Below, in pieces: positions 51,387-60,496 of a stretch of 64,000 bases of DNA (its first letter is position 1; each line of letters begins with the position of its first letter). Under the pieces are notes generated by a model. That model made no database searches. It was not told where the DNA came from and saw only the letters and a program-made list of their open reading frames with translations. The position numbers and the translations under genes were made by a program. This DNA comes from a virus: IMG/VR virus record IMGVR_UViG_3300026488_000246, positions 1-64,000 of that record; one strand, given 5' to 3'.

Positions 51387-52028
51387 ATGTCTTTAGAAGC
51401 TCTTACAGAACTGCTTGAATCTTCCAAACAGCAACTAGAAAGCGATGAAAAGGATCTAACAGTTAAAGATACTAAAACTGGTATATATCTTGCTTTAAGA
51501 AGGAAAAACTTCAATGATGAGAATGAAGAAAAGAGATTCTTCAAAGCTGCTGAAAGAATTATCAGAGGTTCTTTAGAATACAGAGAGTGGGTATCTTTTG
51601 TAAAAGATACATTACAACTTGATGTTTGTGCATTCACAGGTGAAACAGATGAAGAAACTAACGATATAGAGATACATCATCATCCGTTTACATTATATGA
51701 TATAGTGCAAATGGTTACAGATACATATATCATGAATGATAAAGAATTCTGTTCTTTCGATATAGCACAAGAAGTGTTAGATTTGCATTACAAACTTAAG
51801 GTTGGCTTTGTTCCCCTAATCAGATCACTGCATAAGAAATTTCACAATGGCTATCTTGATATACCTATTGAGCTTGTGCACGGAGATTACGAATATCTCA
51901 AGAAAACGTACTTTATCAGACCAGAAACTCTTGAGAAGGTTGAAAAATACGAGAAAATAAAGCTTGAGCATGTTGGTCTTTACAAATGGGCTAAAGATAG
52001 ATACAACATTCAAGAAGGTGAGAAGTAA
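51387..52028 (+). CDS. HNH-like motif protein
   Basis: 213 aa. LDVCAFTGETDEETNDIEIH followed by HHPFTLYDIVQMV gives a C-x-x-x-G...E-I-H-H-H pattern close to HNH/His-Me finger folds; a matching late motif is RSLHKKFHNGYLDIP. Only one Cys is present (C at the first position), so the zinc-type is not complete. It could be a nuclease or a structural derivative; related short proteins occur in late blocks of large phages. Site ATGGAGG; the next gene overlaps its stop. Confidence 0.5.
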   Translation: MSLEALTELLESSKQQLESDEKDLTVKDTKTGIYLALRRKNFNDENEEKRFFKAAERIIRGSLEYREWVSFVKDTLQLDVCAFTGETDEETNDIEIHHHPFTLYDIVQMVTDTYIMNDKEFCSFDIAQEVLDLHYKLKVGFVPLIRSLHKKFHNGYLDIPIELVHGDYEYLKKTYFIRPETLEKVEKYEKIKLEHVGLYKWAKDRYNIQEGEK

Positions 52029-52504
52029 TGTATACAACCAAGTTGGACTATCTTGTTCATGAAATAGATAATGACTTGTATAATCATAAGCATTATAGAC
52101 CCATAGTTGTTATTGATGGTGTAGAACTCCATCATTTGATTATCCCTGATGTAAGCTTATATATCTTTAACTTTTTCTTTGATTCATCTAAACAACCGAT
52201 TAATGATGAGTCTGTTGATATTGATATACAATCCAAATCTAAGTATGGTTCACCTTATGCATATCCTTTGCTATTGTTTATCAATGGTCAAACTGGACTG
52301 CAAGATATACCTGGGAAAACAATGTATTTCCCAAATGCTTTGAATGAATTTGCAAACAAGTTTAAGGATAAGTACTCCAATCATAAAGAAATAGCTATTG
52401 AGCATGATTATGTTGAATTTGTAAAGGAACTGCAGATTGATACTGTAGGTTCTACATATGAAGATGTAAAAAGCAAATTTGGACCAATCTTTGCGGAGGC
52501 ATAA
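52028..52504 (+). CDS. Unknown 158-aa protein
   Basis: Not recognised. Starts in the TAATG overlap of the HNH-like gene. Acidic, strand-rich (HYRPIVVIDGVELHHLIIPD), no membrane segment. Probably structural or an assembly factor by position. Confidence 0.6.
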   Translation: MYTTKLDYLVHEIDNDLYNHKHYRPIVVIDGVELHHLIIPDVSLYIFNFFFDSSKQPINDESVDIDIQSKSKYGSPYAYPLLLFINGQTGLQDIPGKTMYFPNALNEFANKFKDKYSNHKEIAIEHDYVEFVKELQIDTVGSTYEDVKSKFGPIFAEA

Positions 52505-52510
52505 GAAATC

Positions 52511-53437
52511 ATGGAGATACATAACATTGACAAACTTCATCTAAAAGCAATGATTAGTTCATACAACATAGATGTACCAGACAAAGTGCAATGTATTCTT
52601 GATACATACAATCTTAAGCTTGTAGTTTTACATGAACCACAATTAGAAGATGAGTTAAAGTCTTTAATTGAAGAAACTAGGAACAGAAAAGATACATTTA
52701 TGATCTTCGTAATCGATAGTGAACCAATGTTAAAACACGCTTTACAATTTACAGAAGAAAAGGGAGTTTCAGCAACAGCTACACAAACAATGGTTTATCT
52801 GATAGCTAGATCATATTACTTTTATGCTTTTTATTTCAACAAAGGTATGAGAGCTTATGCTTTAAACAATACAGAATTCATTAGAGCTATTGTATCTACA
52901 TTGATTACATTAGTTGCAGTAAGTGCTAGAAAATCTTATATTGCATTAAGACCAGAAGATATGTCTGATATCAAGATCATATGCACTATATTTGCTTTAT
53001 ATTGCATACTTGGTTTGCATAAGAAATCCGAAGTATTGAAAGCTTTAAATCATCTTGATATAGGTGTATTCAACAAATTCAGAGTGCTTATATTCTACAA
53101 TCATTTCATAAAACATTCCAAGAGCTCCAAATCTTTAGCTCATATTTTAGGTGAAATTCAAGGTTGGAATAAAGTAGCTCAAGATACTCTGATAATCAAC
53201 ATAACTAGAATCTTAGGCCCTACACTTACTCGTATTCTTGTAACATGTGATGCATTTGAAGATGAACTCATTACTTATGCGTGGAAGCTTTCAAATCTTT
53301 ACTTCTATTACAAGATTGGTATGATTCATAAGGAAGCTAATGTTGGTTCTCTTAATAAGCTAACACAATTTGAATTTGCTAAGATTCTTAAGAACCTTGA
53401 TAAGTTTACTAAGATGATTCACTATGGTAGGTGTTGA
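52511..53437 (+). CDS. Unknown 308-aa protein
   Basis: Not recognised. Hydrophobic stretches at about 110-150 (FIRAIVSTLITLVAVSAR) and 158-172 (IICTIFALYCILGL) may be buried helices or membrane contacts. N-terminal part alpha/beta (LKLVVLHEPQLEDELKSLIE). GAGGCATAAG site, six bp after the preceding stop. Last gene before a 50-bp element. Confidence 0.6.
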   Translation: MEIHNIDKLHLKAMISSYNIDVPDKVQCILDTYNLKLVVLHEPQLEDELKSLIEETRNRKDTFMIFVIDSEPMLKHALQFTEEKGVSATATQTMVYLIARSYYFYAFYFNKGMRAYALNNTEFIRAIVSTLITLVAVSARKSYIALRPEDMSDIKIICTIFALYCILGLHKKSEVLKALNHLDIGVFNKFRVLIFYNHFIKHSKSSKSLAHILGEIQGWNKVAQDTLIINITRILGPTLTRILVTCDAFEDELITYAWKLSNLYFYYKIGMIHKEANVGSLNKLTQFEFAKILKNLDKFTKMIHYGRC

Positions 53438-53445
53438 TACTAGAA

Positions 53446-53495
53446 AACCTAACCTAATAACCTTATACAACTTTATTACAAAATGAAACGTTTCC
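53446..53495 (+). promoter_or_regulatory. 50-bp conserved element, tail operon 5
   Basis: AACCTAACCTAATAACC, TTATACAACTTTATTACA, AAATG, AAACGTTTCC, 13 nt before the ATG at 53509; identical in sequence to the copy at 30734. Confidence 0.7.
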
Positions 53496-53508
53496 GAGGT
53501 TTTCCAAT

Positions 53509-54582
53509 ATGGCTATCACATTTAAGGATGTCATACAAGATTTGGTAACCAAAAACAACTTTGCTTTGTTTTCAAATCTCAATGAGCGATACAAAGACTT
53601 GGTTAATGCAATACGAGAAAATGCAGATAATGAAATTCGTCTTTCAGATATTTCGAGTGGTTCATTTGCTTCTAGATTAAAGGCTCTTATATCTTTAGCA
53701 AGAGGAGCTAAACTTCTTGATAATTCTAGCAACGAAGTTAAACTTGGAATTCTGGATAGAATAGGTCTGACATTCATGTTTATTGGTTCAGTACATATTC
53801 TTGCTGGATCAAGAGTGATACATTTCTTAAGAAATAAAGGTTGTGAGAACGCATCAACAGAGCAATTTCTCAAAGAAGGTGTTATTGCTACTGTACTAGG
53901 ACGTGTAACTTTAATGATTGGTGAAAGAGCAGCACGTTTAATCTGTACTAAACCAAATCTTGGTGGATTTGGAATACTCGTAATGATTTCTGCTGGTATA
54001 GCATTTATGGATATTGGTTTTGCTCTCATAAGAAATGAAGAGTTACATAAAGCAATTCAGAGTTTCTATTTACCGTTTAAACAACAAGCAAAAGACTTTA
54101 TAAATAGAGTAATACAACAAGCTGAAAAGCATAATGAATTATCAAGAGCCACAAGATTCTTCCTTTCAATGTATAAAGGACTAAAATTTACATATGCAAA
54201 GATAAGAGCAATAGTTACAGCTATTTCAGGATTACTTAGCAAAAATGAAAGCTATACAGCAAAAGATTATGTATTACTTCAAGAACAACTAGGTGCAGCA
54301 ATATCAAGAATAGTCTCTGCTATCTTTAAAATAGCTGGTGTTGCAACTCTTCTTGCAGTTGGTATAAAGGTTCTTGATGAGTTATCAGGTGGACAATTAC
54401 TTAAGAAACTTTCTAATGAAAACACTCCTTATAGTCCATTGTTTAGAAAACTAAAAGAATATTATGATACAAAAGTTGATCCAGTAATCAATAAACTATT
54501 TGGGAAAGAGACTAACGCAGAGCAACAACCTAAAGAAAATCCACAATCCTCTGGTGAAGAAAGTAAAGAAGCTACAGCTTAA
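53509..54582 (+). CDS. Membrane-interacting helical protein, unknown
   Basis: 357 aa. Two clear hydrophobic segments (IGLTFMFIGSVHILAGSRVI about 84-103; FGILVMISAGIAFMDIGFAL about 155-175) and a third near 275-295 (ISAIFKIAGVATLLAVGIKV), separated by basic helices; tail Gln/Glu/Ser-rich and disordered. First gene of operon 5, before the gp5-like spike. A tape-measure or membrane-channel role is possible but not shown. Confidence 0.6.
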   Translation: MAITFKDVIQDLVTKNNFALFSNLNERYKDLVNAIRENADNEIRLSDISSGSFASRLKALISLARGAKLLDNSSNEVKLGILDRIGLTFMFIGSVHILAGSRVIHFLRNKGCENASTEQFLKEGVIATVLGRVTLMIGERAARLICTKPNLGGFGILVMISAGIAFMDIGFALIRNEELHKAIQSFYLPFKQQAKDFINRVIQQAEKHNELSRATRFFLSMYKGLKFTYAKIRAIVTAISGLLSKNESYTAKDYVLLQEQLGAAISRIVSAIFKIAGVATLLAVGIKVLDELSGGQLLKKLSNENTPYSPLFRKLKEYYDTKVDPVINKLFGKETNAEQQPKENPQSSGEESKEATA

Positions 54583-54594
54583 AGGAGCTAGATC

Positions 54595-55326
54595 ATGAAT
54601 TTCCTTAATGTATTATGTGATATGTGGTTCATCAGAAATGGTGAGCAAAGATCATCTAAAGTATATAGAGCTAAGGTTGTAGACAATAAAGATCCATTAT
54701 CTCAAAACAGAGTTAAAGTTTACATACCAGAATTGATGAAGAGGGTATCTGGTGTTTGGGCCAGACCCTCTTATCATTTTCGTAAACAAGCCATTACTCC
54801 GCAAATAGGTGATGTAGTTCTTGTAGTTTTTGAAAATGGAAATTTTCAGTTGCCTGTTTATGTTGGTCATGTAAGGCTTACCTGTCCACAAGGTGATAAA
54901 CATAATCATTGTGGTTATATTGAAGAAAAGATTAAGGACTATCAACATGCACCAGAAGATTACTGGCTACTTGAAACGCCAGATAATAGAAGATTTAGAG
55001 CAAACGATTATAATAAGCAAATACAGATTGAATCATTTAACACTAAACGTATAATAGAAATAGATGACCAACATGACTACATTGAGATAAGATCTGAAAA
55101 CACATCAAGAAGAATTAAGATTGATGATGATGCTAAAAAGATTGTAATAGAAACTCCGAAAAGTGTAATTGAAATTGATGATAATGAACCTCACATTGAT
55201 GCAAGAATAGGTAATACGAAAGCTCACTTAACTCCAAAATCAGCTGATGTTTCATGTGGATCATCTAACATCCATATAGATAATCATCAGATAAGAGCTA
55301 AAGCTTCTGTTATTATGCTCAACTAG
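54595..55326 (+). CDS. gp5/VgrG-like baseplate spike protein
   Basis: 243 aa. Residues ~20-105 form an OB-fold-like unit: KVYRAKVVDNKDPLSQNRVK, VYIPELMKRVSGVWARPSYH, ITPQIGDVVLVVFENGNFQL, PVYVGHV. From ~125 on, short alternating repeats (IQIESFN, IIEIDDQHDYIEIRSEN, IKIDDDAKKIVIETP, IEIDDNEPHIDARIG) are typical of the triple beta-helix of central spikes. No lysozyme domain, unlike T4 gp5. The PAAR protein at 62745 is the likely tip partner. AAGGAGC site. Confidence 0.8.
   Translation: MNFLNVLCDMWFIRNGEQRSSKVYRAKVVDNKDPLSQNRVKVYIPELMKRVSGVWARPSYHFRKQAITPQIGDVVLVVFENGNFQLPVYVGHVRLTCPQGDKHNHCGYIEEKIKDYQHAPEDYWLLETPDNRRFRANDYNKQIQIESFNTKRIIEIDDQHDYIEIRSENTSRRIKIDDDAKKIVIETPKSVIEIDDNEPHIDARIGNTKAHLTPKSADVSCGSSNIHIDNHQIRAKASVIMLN
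54739..54772 (+). other. Intragenic hairpin near 5' end of the spike gene
   Basis: AAGAGGG (TA bulge) TCTGG with CCAGA CCCTCTT, 12 pairs, loop TGTTTGGG; 144 nt after the ATG. Confidence 0.7.
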
Positions 55327-55342
55327 GTGAGAGGATAGTTTA

Positions 55343-56347
55343 ATGAAAACAAGTAATACTTTAGATAAAGCATTTGCTGCTTTAGCTTACAGGATTAACA
55401 TCTACCTTCAAAGAGACCCAAGACAACTTGAAAGATTTTTTGAAAGGCAAAAAGAATTGCTCAATGAGAGACCTTTACTTAGAAAACTTTACAAAATGAT
55501 GGTTCTACAGTACAAACTCTTACTAGAAACTGCATCTATACTTACATCATTGTTTCAAACTGCTAAAGCTGACCTTCCTGATGAATTGATGCCTATCTTT
55601 ACTTCAGCTTTGAAAATTGAAAAACTCAAAGCAAACGCTATATCAGTTGTAAAACGTTACAAAGCCTTTGGTATTTCAACCAAAGTTATTGATGATAATG
55701 ATACATTAGCTCAAGCTCTTGCTCATCAAGATGTAGCAAAACATGCTGCTTTAGGAGATAAGGATCTTCAAAAAGTCATCAAGAAATACTACGAGATAAT
55801 TAAGAAACAGAGACAAGAAATGGAAGAAGTTAGGAAAGCTGTTAACATTGTAAGGAAAGAATATGAACAAAGATTGCAGCAACTTAAAACTAAGAAAGAA
55901 TCTATTCAAGTAGAAGCATTTGAGAGCTTCAAAAAATTAATACGTAAACTAGTTGATAAAGTTATGTCTTTCCTTTACAAACTTTACAAACAGATTTCTA
56001 TAGTAATTGGAACCGTTGATGCTTACATTCAAAAGCTTTTAGAAAAATATCAAGAAAAACTTATATCTAAGGTAGCAGGAAATAACATAGCCGCTAGGAT
56101 GGTATATTCTGTAATATTTGCTACATTAGTAGGAACTGTTGGCCAAAAAGCATGGACAAAGTTTATTTCAGCTTTACCTCTTGTTGGTCCAGTAGCTACA
56201 GTTGCAATCATTATTAAATTTGTGAAGTCTTTTTCTAGTATTGAAACTACCACCTACCAAACAGCTAGTGCAGTTGTATCTATGGCAAGAGGTTTTGAAT
56301 CTGTTATCGAGCAATTTGATCAAGAATTTCAAAGCTTGGACCTATAG
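55343..56347 (+). CDS. Helical protein with C-terminal hydrophobic region, unknown
   Basis: 334 aa. Long Lys/Glu/Gln helices (residues 140-205 strongly coiled-coil-like), then hydrophobic GLY/ALA segments (MVYSVIFATLVGTVGQKAW, ALPLVGPVATVAIIIKFVKS) near 250-295. GAGAGGAT site. Resembles the 53509 and 1622 proteins in make-up. Unit ends at a terminator. Could be a tape-measure-like or injected protein; inference. Confidence 0.6.
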   Translation: MKTSNTLDKAFAALAYRINIYLQRDPRQLERFFERQKELLNERPLLRKLYKMMVLQYKLLLETASILTSLFQTAKADLPDELMPIFTSALKIEKLKANAISVVKRYKAFGISTKVIDDNDTLAQALAHQDVAKHAALGDKDLQKVIKKYYEIIKKQRQEMEEVRKAVNIVRKEYEQRLQQLKTKKESIQVEAFESFKKLIRKLVDKVMSFLYKLYKQISIVIGTVDAYIQKLLEKYQEKLISKVAGNNIAARMVYSVIFATLVGTVGQKAWTKFISALPLVGPVATVAIIIKFVKSFSSIETTTYQTASAVVSMARGFESVIEQFDQEFQSLDL

Positions 56348-56376
56348 GGTTATGGGTCAATTATGGCCCATAACCC
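56347..56376 (+). terminator. Terminator of tail operon 5
   Basis: GGGTTATGGG (56347-56356) with CCCATAACCC (56367-56376), perfect 10 bp. Confidence 0.8.
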
Positions 56377-56421
56377 AGATCTTTTGTCCTTCCAAAACAA
56401 CATCAAAAGGAGGAGATAGTA

Positions 56422-57855
56422 ATGGGACAGTTCATCAAAACATGCAAAAGGACTGATGTAAGGCTAATGTTTGGGAATAATGAAGTTAGGTGGAAACCAA
56501 CAGCTACCATTAGAAACAAGTTTTGCCAAGTGGTAGCTCCTGCAATTGAAAGAGTATTGAATATGGTATCTTCCAAACTTGCTCAAAGATACAAAGATCT
56601 TCTGTTTGCAATTTTAGTCAATAAAGATAAATCAAAGATTGATGAATGGATTGACACCATAATTCAGATAACTGATCAAACATATGCTAAAATTGAGGAA
56701 GAAGATAAGATTGAATATCCTGATTTATCAAAGGACTTTGATGATCCTGTAACAGTAGAAGAATTTAGACAGTTCCACAAACTTTCAATTGCATTAAGAT
56801 TGGCAAGTTTCGTTGTGCATTATTATTGGGTGGACGAACTATCAATCAATACAAACTACATTGTCGATAGAATCGTAAGACATTACATTTCTAAACAAAC
56901 GATGAAAAAGATTCTTGATTTTATTATTACTACTGTTAACAATTCTCTTTATGCTAGAGAAGCTATGTGGAAATATCTTACAGAAACAATTGGTATTACA
57001 CCAGAAAGAAGAATTCAGATGGATCTCAACTACTTCTTTAAAGCTATGATGATATACTTTGATGCATCTAAACAACCTAATGTGATGTCTTATTTAGCAG
57101 CATTTATCAATCAATCTTTATACTATTTGTATACTGATACTTATGAAAGAAGTATGCAATACGTCAACATAATGAAGGTTAGATTCACAAAACATTATAA
57201 CTTGATTAAACAACAAGCTGTGTTTTTAACTTTTGATCTCATTTCAAACCTTATGAAGAAAATCTTTCCTACACCTGCTTTTATAGAAAGTGATTTGCTT
57301 TCCAAAACATACAACATTACACCTTATGATGTAGTGCAAAAAGGTAAGTTTGTCAATCCTGTAACAAAGTATGTAACCTATCCATTGCTTCAATTCATTT
57401 ATGAAATTGATGCAAACTACTACTCAGAGTACAGAGATATCAGATATGTTGAACTTTATCTATCATTGATTACTGAAAATGTATTGAAGCTCCCTTATCT
57501 TGCTAAGCTTATGAGATCTGTTGCAGTTGACAAACATAAGAGAAAAATCAAGATAGCTAGACAAAAATACGAATTATTTGAAAAACTTAAGTTTTCTGAG
57601 AAGAGAATATTCGATAAAAAGAAGTTTTTCATCAACGTAATTCAAGAAACTAAAAATTACCTCTATTATGATCCAGTACTACATGATATATACATTGTTG
57701 ACCCAGATCAGATGTCTGACGAATACTTACAATTCTATAGAATGCTTTTGATTGAAAAGGATAGATTAAGTAAACTTGTTGACCCAATTAGAAAATGGTA
57801 TAATGTACCAGAAGCATTGAAATCAAGAACTCTAGAGCTTGAAGCTATCTTCTAA
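56422..57855 (+). CDS. Unknown 477-aa helical protein
   Basis: Not recognised. AAAAGGAGG site. Helical, Tyr/Lys/Ile-rich, no membrane segment; C-terminal KKFFINVIQETKNYLYYDPV. An 8-bp hairpin (AGCTACCA/TGGTAGCT, 56502-56538) lies 80 nt into the gene. Followed 16 nt later by a small coiled-coil gene and RecA, so it may belong to a DNA-handling unit. Confidence 0.65.
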   Translation: MGQFIKTCKRTDVRLMFGNNEVRWKPTATIRNKFCQVVAPAIERVLNMVSSKLAQRYKDLLFAILVNKDKSKIDEWIDTIIQITDQTYAKIEEEDKIEYPDLSKDFDDPVTVEEFRQFHKLSIALRLASFVVHYYWVDELSINTNYIVDRIVRHYISKQTMKKILDFIITTVNNSLYAREAMWKYLTETIGITPERRIQMDLNYFFKAMMIYFDASKQPNVMSYLAAFINQSLYYLYTDTYERSMQYVNIMKVRFTKHYNLIKQQAVFLTFDLISNLMKKIFPTPAFIESDLLSKTYNITPYDVVQKGKFVNPVTKYVTYPLLQFIYEIDANYYSEYRDIRYVELYLSLITENVLKLPYLAKLMRSVAVDKHKRKIKIARQKYELFEKLKFSEKRIFDKKKFFINVIQETKNYLYYDPVLHDIYIVDPDQMSDEYLQFYRMLLIEKDRLSKLVDPIRKWYNVPEALKSRTLELEAIF

Positions 57856-57871
57856 TAAAGGAGGAACAGTT

Positions 57872-58246
57872 ATGGGTGTTAAGATTTCAATGGATGACAT
57901 TATTAACCAAATTGTAGAAGAGCAACAAAAACTTAAAGACAAAAAGGAACATGTTAAGAAACTTATAGAGACTCTTGCAAGTAAGCTTGAAGATAACAAT
58001 GATAAATCTTACAGAAAAATTTCTCAACACTTACAAGGTGAAATTATCAAATCACTTGTATCTGCTCATGATCTAGATATCAAGATAAGTAATACGTTAC
58101 TGAAATCATATGAGCAACTAGCAAGACTACTTAGGGAGATGGAGACTCAATCAGAAGTATCTGGTGATGAAATTGCCATGATTCTTCAAGCACTTACAGG
58201 AAATATACCAGAAGATTCAAAAACTAAAATCAATGTTAAGGAGTAG
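57872..58246 (+). CDS. Small coiled-coil protein upstream of RecA
   Basis: 124 aa from ATG 57872 (AAAGGAGG); an earlier frame start overlaps the previous gene. Helical, charged (IVEEQQKLKDKKEHVKKLIE), no Cys. Lies five bp before the recombinase gene. A recombination mediator is a possibility from position only. Confidence 0.65.
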   Translation: MGVKISMDDIINQIVEEQQKLKDKKEHVKKLIETLASKLEDNNDKSYRKISQHLQGEIIKSLVSAHDLDIKISNTLLKSYEQLARLLREMETQSEVSGDEIAMILQALTGNIPEDSKTKINVKE

Positions 58247-58250
58247 GTAG

Positions 58251-59357
58251 ATGAGTGATAAAAAGATAACTGGCATTAACATTGCTGAGAATCTTAAGGA
58301 TATAGCAAAAGATATATTTGGTGAAAATGCATTACAAGCGATTACAGAAATCATTCCAACCGGTATTGATGTTTTAGACCTTTATGCTGGTGGTGGATTT
58401 GCTTTAGGTACATTTGATACGTTTGCTGGAATGCCACATTCAGGTAAATCAACATTGTCTATTCAAGTAGCAGCTAATATTCAGAGGCAGAATGAAGATG
58501 CTGTTGTTATATATTTTGATACAGAGAATGCTGTAACTGAGCAACGTTTAGCTGAATTAGGTATCGATAAAAACAGACTCGTATATATTTCTGGTGATGT
58601 AACAATAGAATCTATTTTCAGAACCATTGATAAATTTATTGCATACAAAGAGCAAAATGATTTAATAGAAACACCATTCATCATCATTTGGGATTCATTA
58701 GCCTTTACTCCTTCAGAAAGAGCTTTAGCTGGACAAGAAGTGCAAAATACAGATGGAATGATAAGAGCAAAAGTAATTGCAGAATTGCTTCCCAGATATG
58801 AAGGTAAACTCAAGAAGTATAATATGGTTGTGCTAACCGTTAATCAACTTAGAGAAAAGATGCAACTGAATCCATATGCTGGTGGTGGAATAGCTATCAA
58901 GGGTATGGGTAACTTTACAATGCCTGGTGGAGCAATTGTGTACTATGCTTCATTTCATCTATTGCTTATGAAATCTAAAGAAATACTTGATCCAAACCAG
59001 TATGGTTTTCAAGGATCAGTTGTAGAATGTACTTTTGTAAAGAATAAACTACAAAGACCTCTGAAACCATTCTTCTTAGTACTTGATGTTGATAAAGGTT
59101 TCAGCAACTTCTGGACATTCTACTACTATATGAAACAACTTAAAATACTGAAAACAGGAGCTTGGAATAGTTTACCAGGTTATGAAAAGAAATTCAGAAC
59201 CAAAGAAGCTTATGAATTATATCAAACAGATGAATCTTTCAGAAATGCATTTCTAGATGCATCAAAACTTGTGCTAGAAGAACTCAAGAAAGATTTGAAA
59301 AGTTCTGTTAGCAAGTTTGAATCTGTTGAAGTAATTGAAGAGGGACAAAGCTCTTAG
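58251..59357 (+). CDS. recA: RecA/UvsX-family recombinase
   Basis: 368 aa. Walker A GMPHSGKST (residues 60-68), Walker B FIIIWDSLAF, DTENAVTEQRLAELGI and the L2-adjacent GGGIAIKGMGNFTMPGG identify a RecA-family strand-exchange ATPase. NQLREKM follows the switch region (VVLTVNQLRE). Length and lack of a long C-terminal domain fit phage UvsX/RecA types. It would act in recombination-dependent replication with the Cas4-like nuclease at 61015. AAGGAGT site. No intron or intein disturbs it, although recA is a frequent target in such phages. Confidence 0.92.
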   Translation: MSDKKITGINIAENLKDIAKDIFGENALQAITEIIPTGIDVLDLYAGGGFALGTFDTFAGMPHSGKSTLSIQVAANIQRQNEDAVVIYFDTENAVTEQRLAELGIDKNRLVYISGDVTIESIFRTIDKFIAYKEQNDLIETPFIIIWDSLAFTPSERALAGQEVQNTDGMIRAKVIAELLPRYEGKLKKYNMVVLTVNQLREKMQLNPYAGGGIAIKGMGNFTMPGGAIVYYASFHLLLMKSKEILDPNQYGFQGSVVECTFVKNKLQRPLKPFFLVLDVDKGFSNFWTFYYYMKQLKILKTGAWNSLPGYEKKFRTKEAYELYQTDESFRNAFLDASKLVLEELKKDLKSSVSKFESVEVIEEGQSS

Positions 59358-59371
59358 ATGGGCTTTGTCCC
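59342..59371 (+). terminator. Terminator overlapping the recA end
   Basis: GGGACAAAGC (59342-59351) with GCTTTGTCCC (59362-59371); the first arm encodes the last residues of RecA. Confidence 0.8.
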
Positions 59372-59429
59372 ATTCTCTGTTTTCCGAACTGGAAGAAAAC
59401 GAACATACATCAGTACTTAATATGAAGAG

Positions 59430-59702
59430 GTGCGTGATGTGGGTGAAATCGAAATTCTCAAGCTATTGCAGGATTTTCCAGCCGTAATATTGTTTATTAT
59501 TGGTCTCTATACTGGAAAGAAATTCTCAGAAAGCAGCGTTCAAATATTTGAGCAGAGGGTGGAGAAAATCGAGACCAAAGTTGATATGATACATAATGAT
59601 ATTTGTAAGGTCAACGATCAAGTTAGAGAGTTAACCAAAGTAGTACATCAAGTATATGGACAACTTGGTGTAAACAAAGATTTTAAAGGAGGAGCCATAT
59701 AA
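59430..59702 (+). CDS. Small TM + coiled-coil protein (holin/spanin-like size)
   Basis: 90 aa from GTG 59430, or 87 aa from GTG 59439 which has AAGAGGTG at better spacing; undecided. One membrane segment near 15-30 (LLQDFPAVILFIIGLYTG), then a coiled coil (IFEQRVEKIETKVDMIHNDI). The layout, one N-terminal TM followed by a helical tail, is seen in small holin-like phage proteins, but function is inferred. Overlaps into the AGGAGG site of the next gene. Confidence 0.6.
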   Translation: MRDVGEIEILKLLQDFPAVILFIIGLYTGKKFSESSVQIFEQRVEKIETKVDMIHNDICKVNDQVRELTKVVHQVYGQLGVNKDFKGGAI

Positions 59703-59704
59703 CA

Positions 59705-60496
59705 ATGGTAGAATACATAAAAACTAATCTACAAAAAGCATTGAAGTCACAACTTACATTTGCTATTGGAAATCTTGAACAATTACAAGAAAAGATTCCT
59801 AATGTTGATGTATATCGTTTAGCATCTACAAGTTATCGATTTCTTACAACATTATTACATGTTTACAGTGATCTTGTGGTTGAAATGATTGCATCACCTT
59901 ATACTTACAAAGCTGTTACATTTTTCGTACTTGATACTAAATTTCTCGTTTGGAAAGCTTGGTTAGAAACTTTATCTGCTTTATATAGATTCTACTTACT
60001 AGATAAAAGCATCAACGGAAATTTCCCAAATATTGTTTTGGATCTTACAAAGTGTGCTAAACTACTTTATGAAGATATGCTTAGAAAGAAACAACATGAG
60101 TTCGGTGAATATGGTGAATTGATTGACTACTTCCTAAAGTTGCATGATAAAACCTACAATACTTTCTATGAAAGGTTATCGTCAATCGTATCTACTCCTA
60201 TCAACAGTGAGATTGATGCATTCAATCAAATTCAGAAGATTGCTCAAGAAATTACTCTATGGATGCAATATACTACACTTGAAATCATATCATTAGATCG
60301 TTGTTTGTATGGCGATAAATCTATTGTAGTAGGAGCAAGTACAATCACAGTTATATTCAAAACTGGTCTTAATATGGTGAAAGAAATCAAAGAATTGCTT
60401 GGTATCGAGAACCCTATTATTAGATTTTCATCACCAGATCTTGCTAAATATGAGTATCTCTTTGCCGAGGAGGCTGTTGCTAATGAAATTGCATAA
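59705..60496 (+). CDS. Unknown 263-aa protein
   Basis: Not recognised. Helical, Tyr/Leu-rich; hydrophobic patch near 220-235 (IVVGASTITVIFKTGLNMV). AAAGGAGGAG site. Its stop overlaps the start of the next gene by 14 nt, so coupled. Confidence 0.6.
   Translation: MVEYIKTNLQKALKSQLTFAIGNLEQLQEKIPNVDVYRLASTSYRFLTTLLHVYSDLVVEMIASPYTYKAVTFFVLDTKFLVWKAWLETLSALYRFYLLDKSINGNFPNIVLDLTKCAKLLYEDMLRKKQHEFGEYGELIDYFLKLHDKTYNTFYERLSSIVSTPINSEIDAFNQIQKIAQEITLWMQYTTLEIISLDRCLYGDKSIVVGASTITVIFKTGLNMVKEIKELLGIENPIIRFSSPDLAKYEYLFAEEAVANEIA

Noticed and set aside
5321-53495. The seven 50-bp copies as a CRISPR array or transposon ends
   Set aside because: They are kilobases apart, on both strands, always upstream of genes; no regular spacers or paired inverted ends.
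53463-54029. 188-aa antisense frame opposite the 357-aa gene
   Set aside because: It lies fully within a well-supported plus-strand gene that has a ribosome site and upstream element; composition is a mirror of the coding strand.
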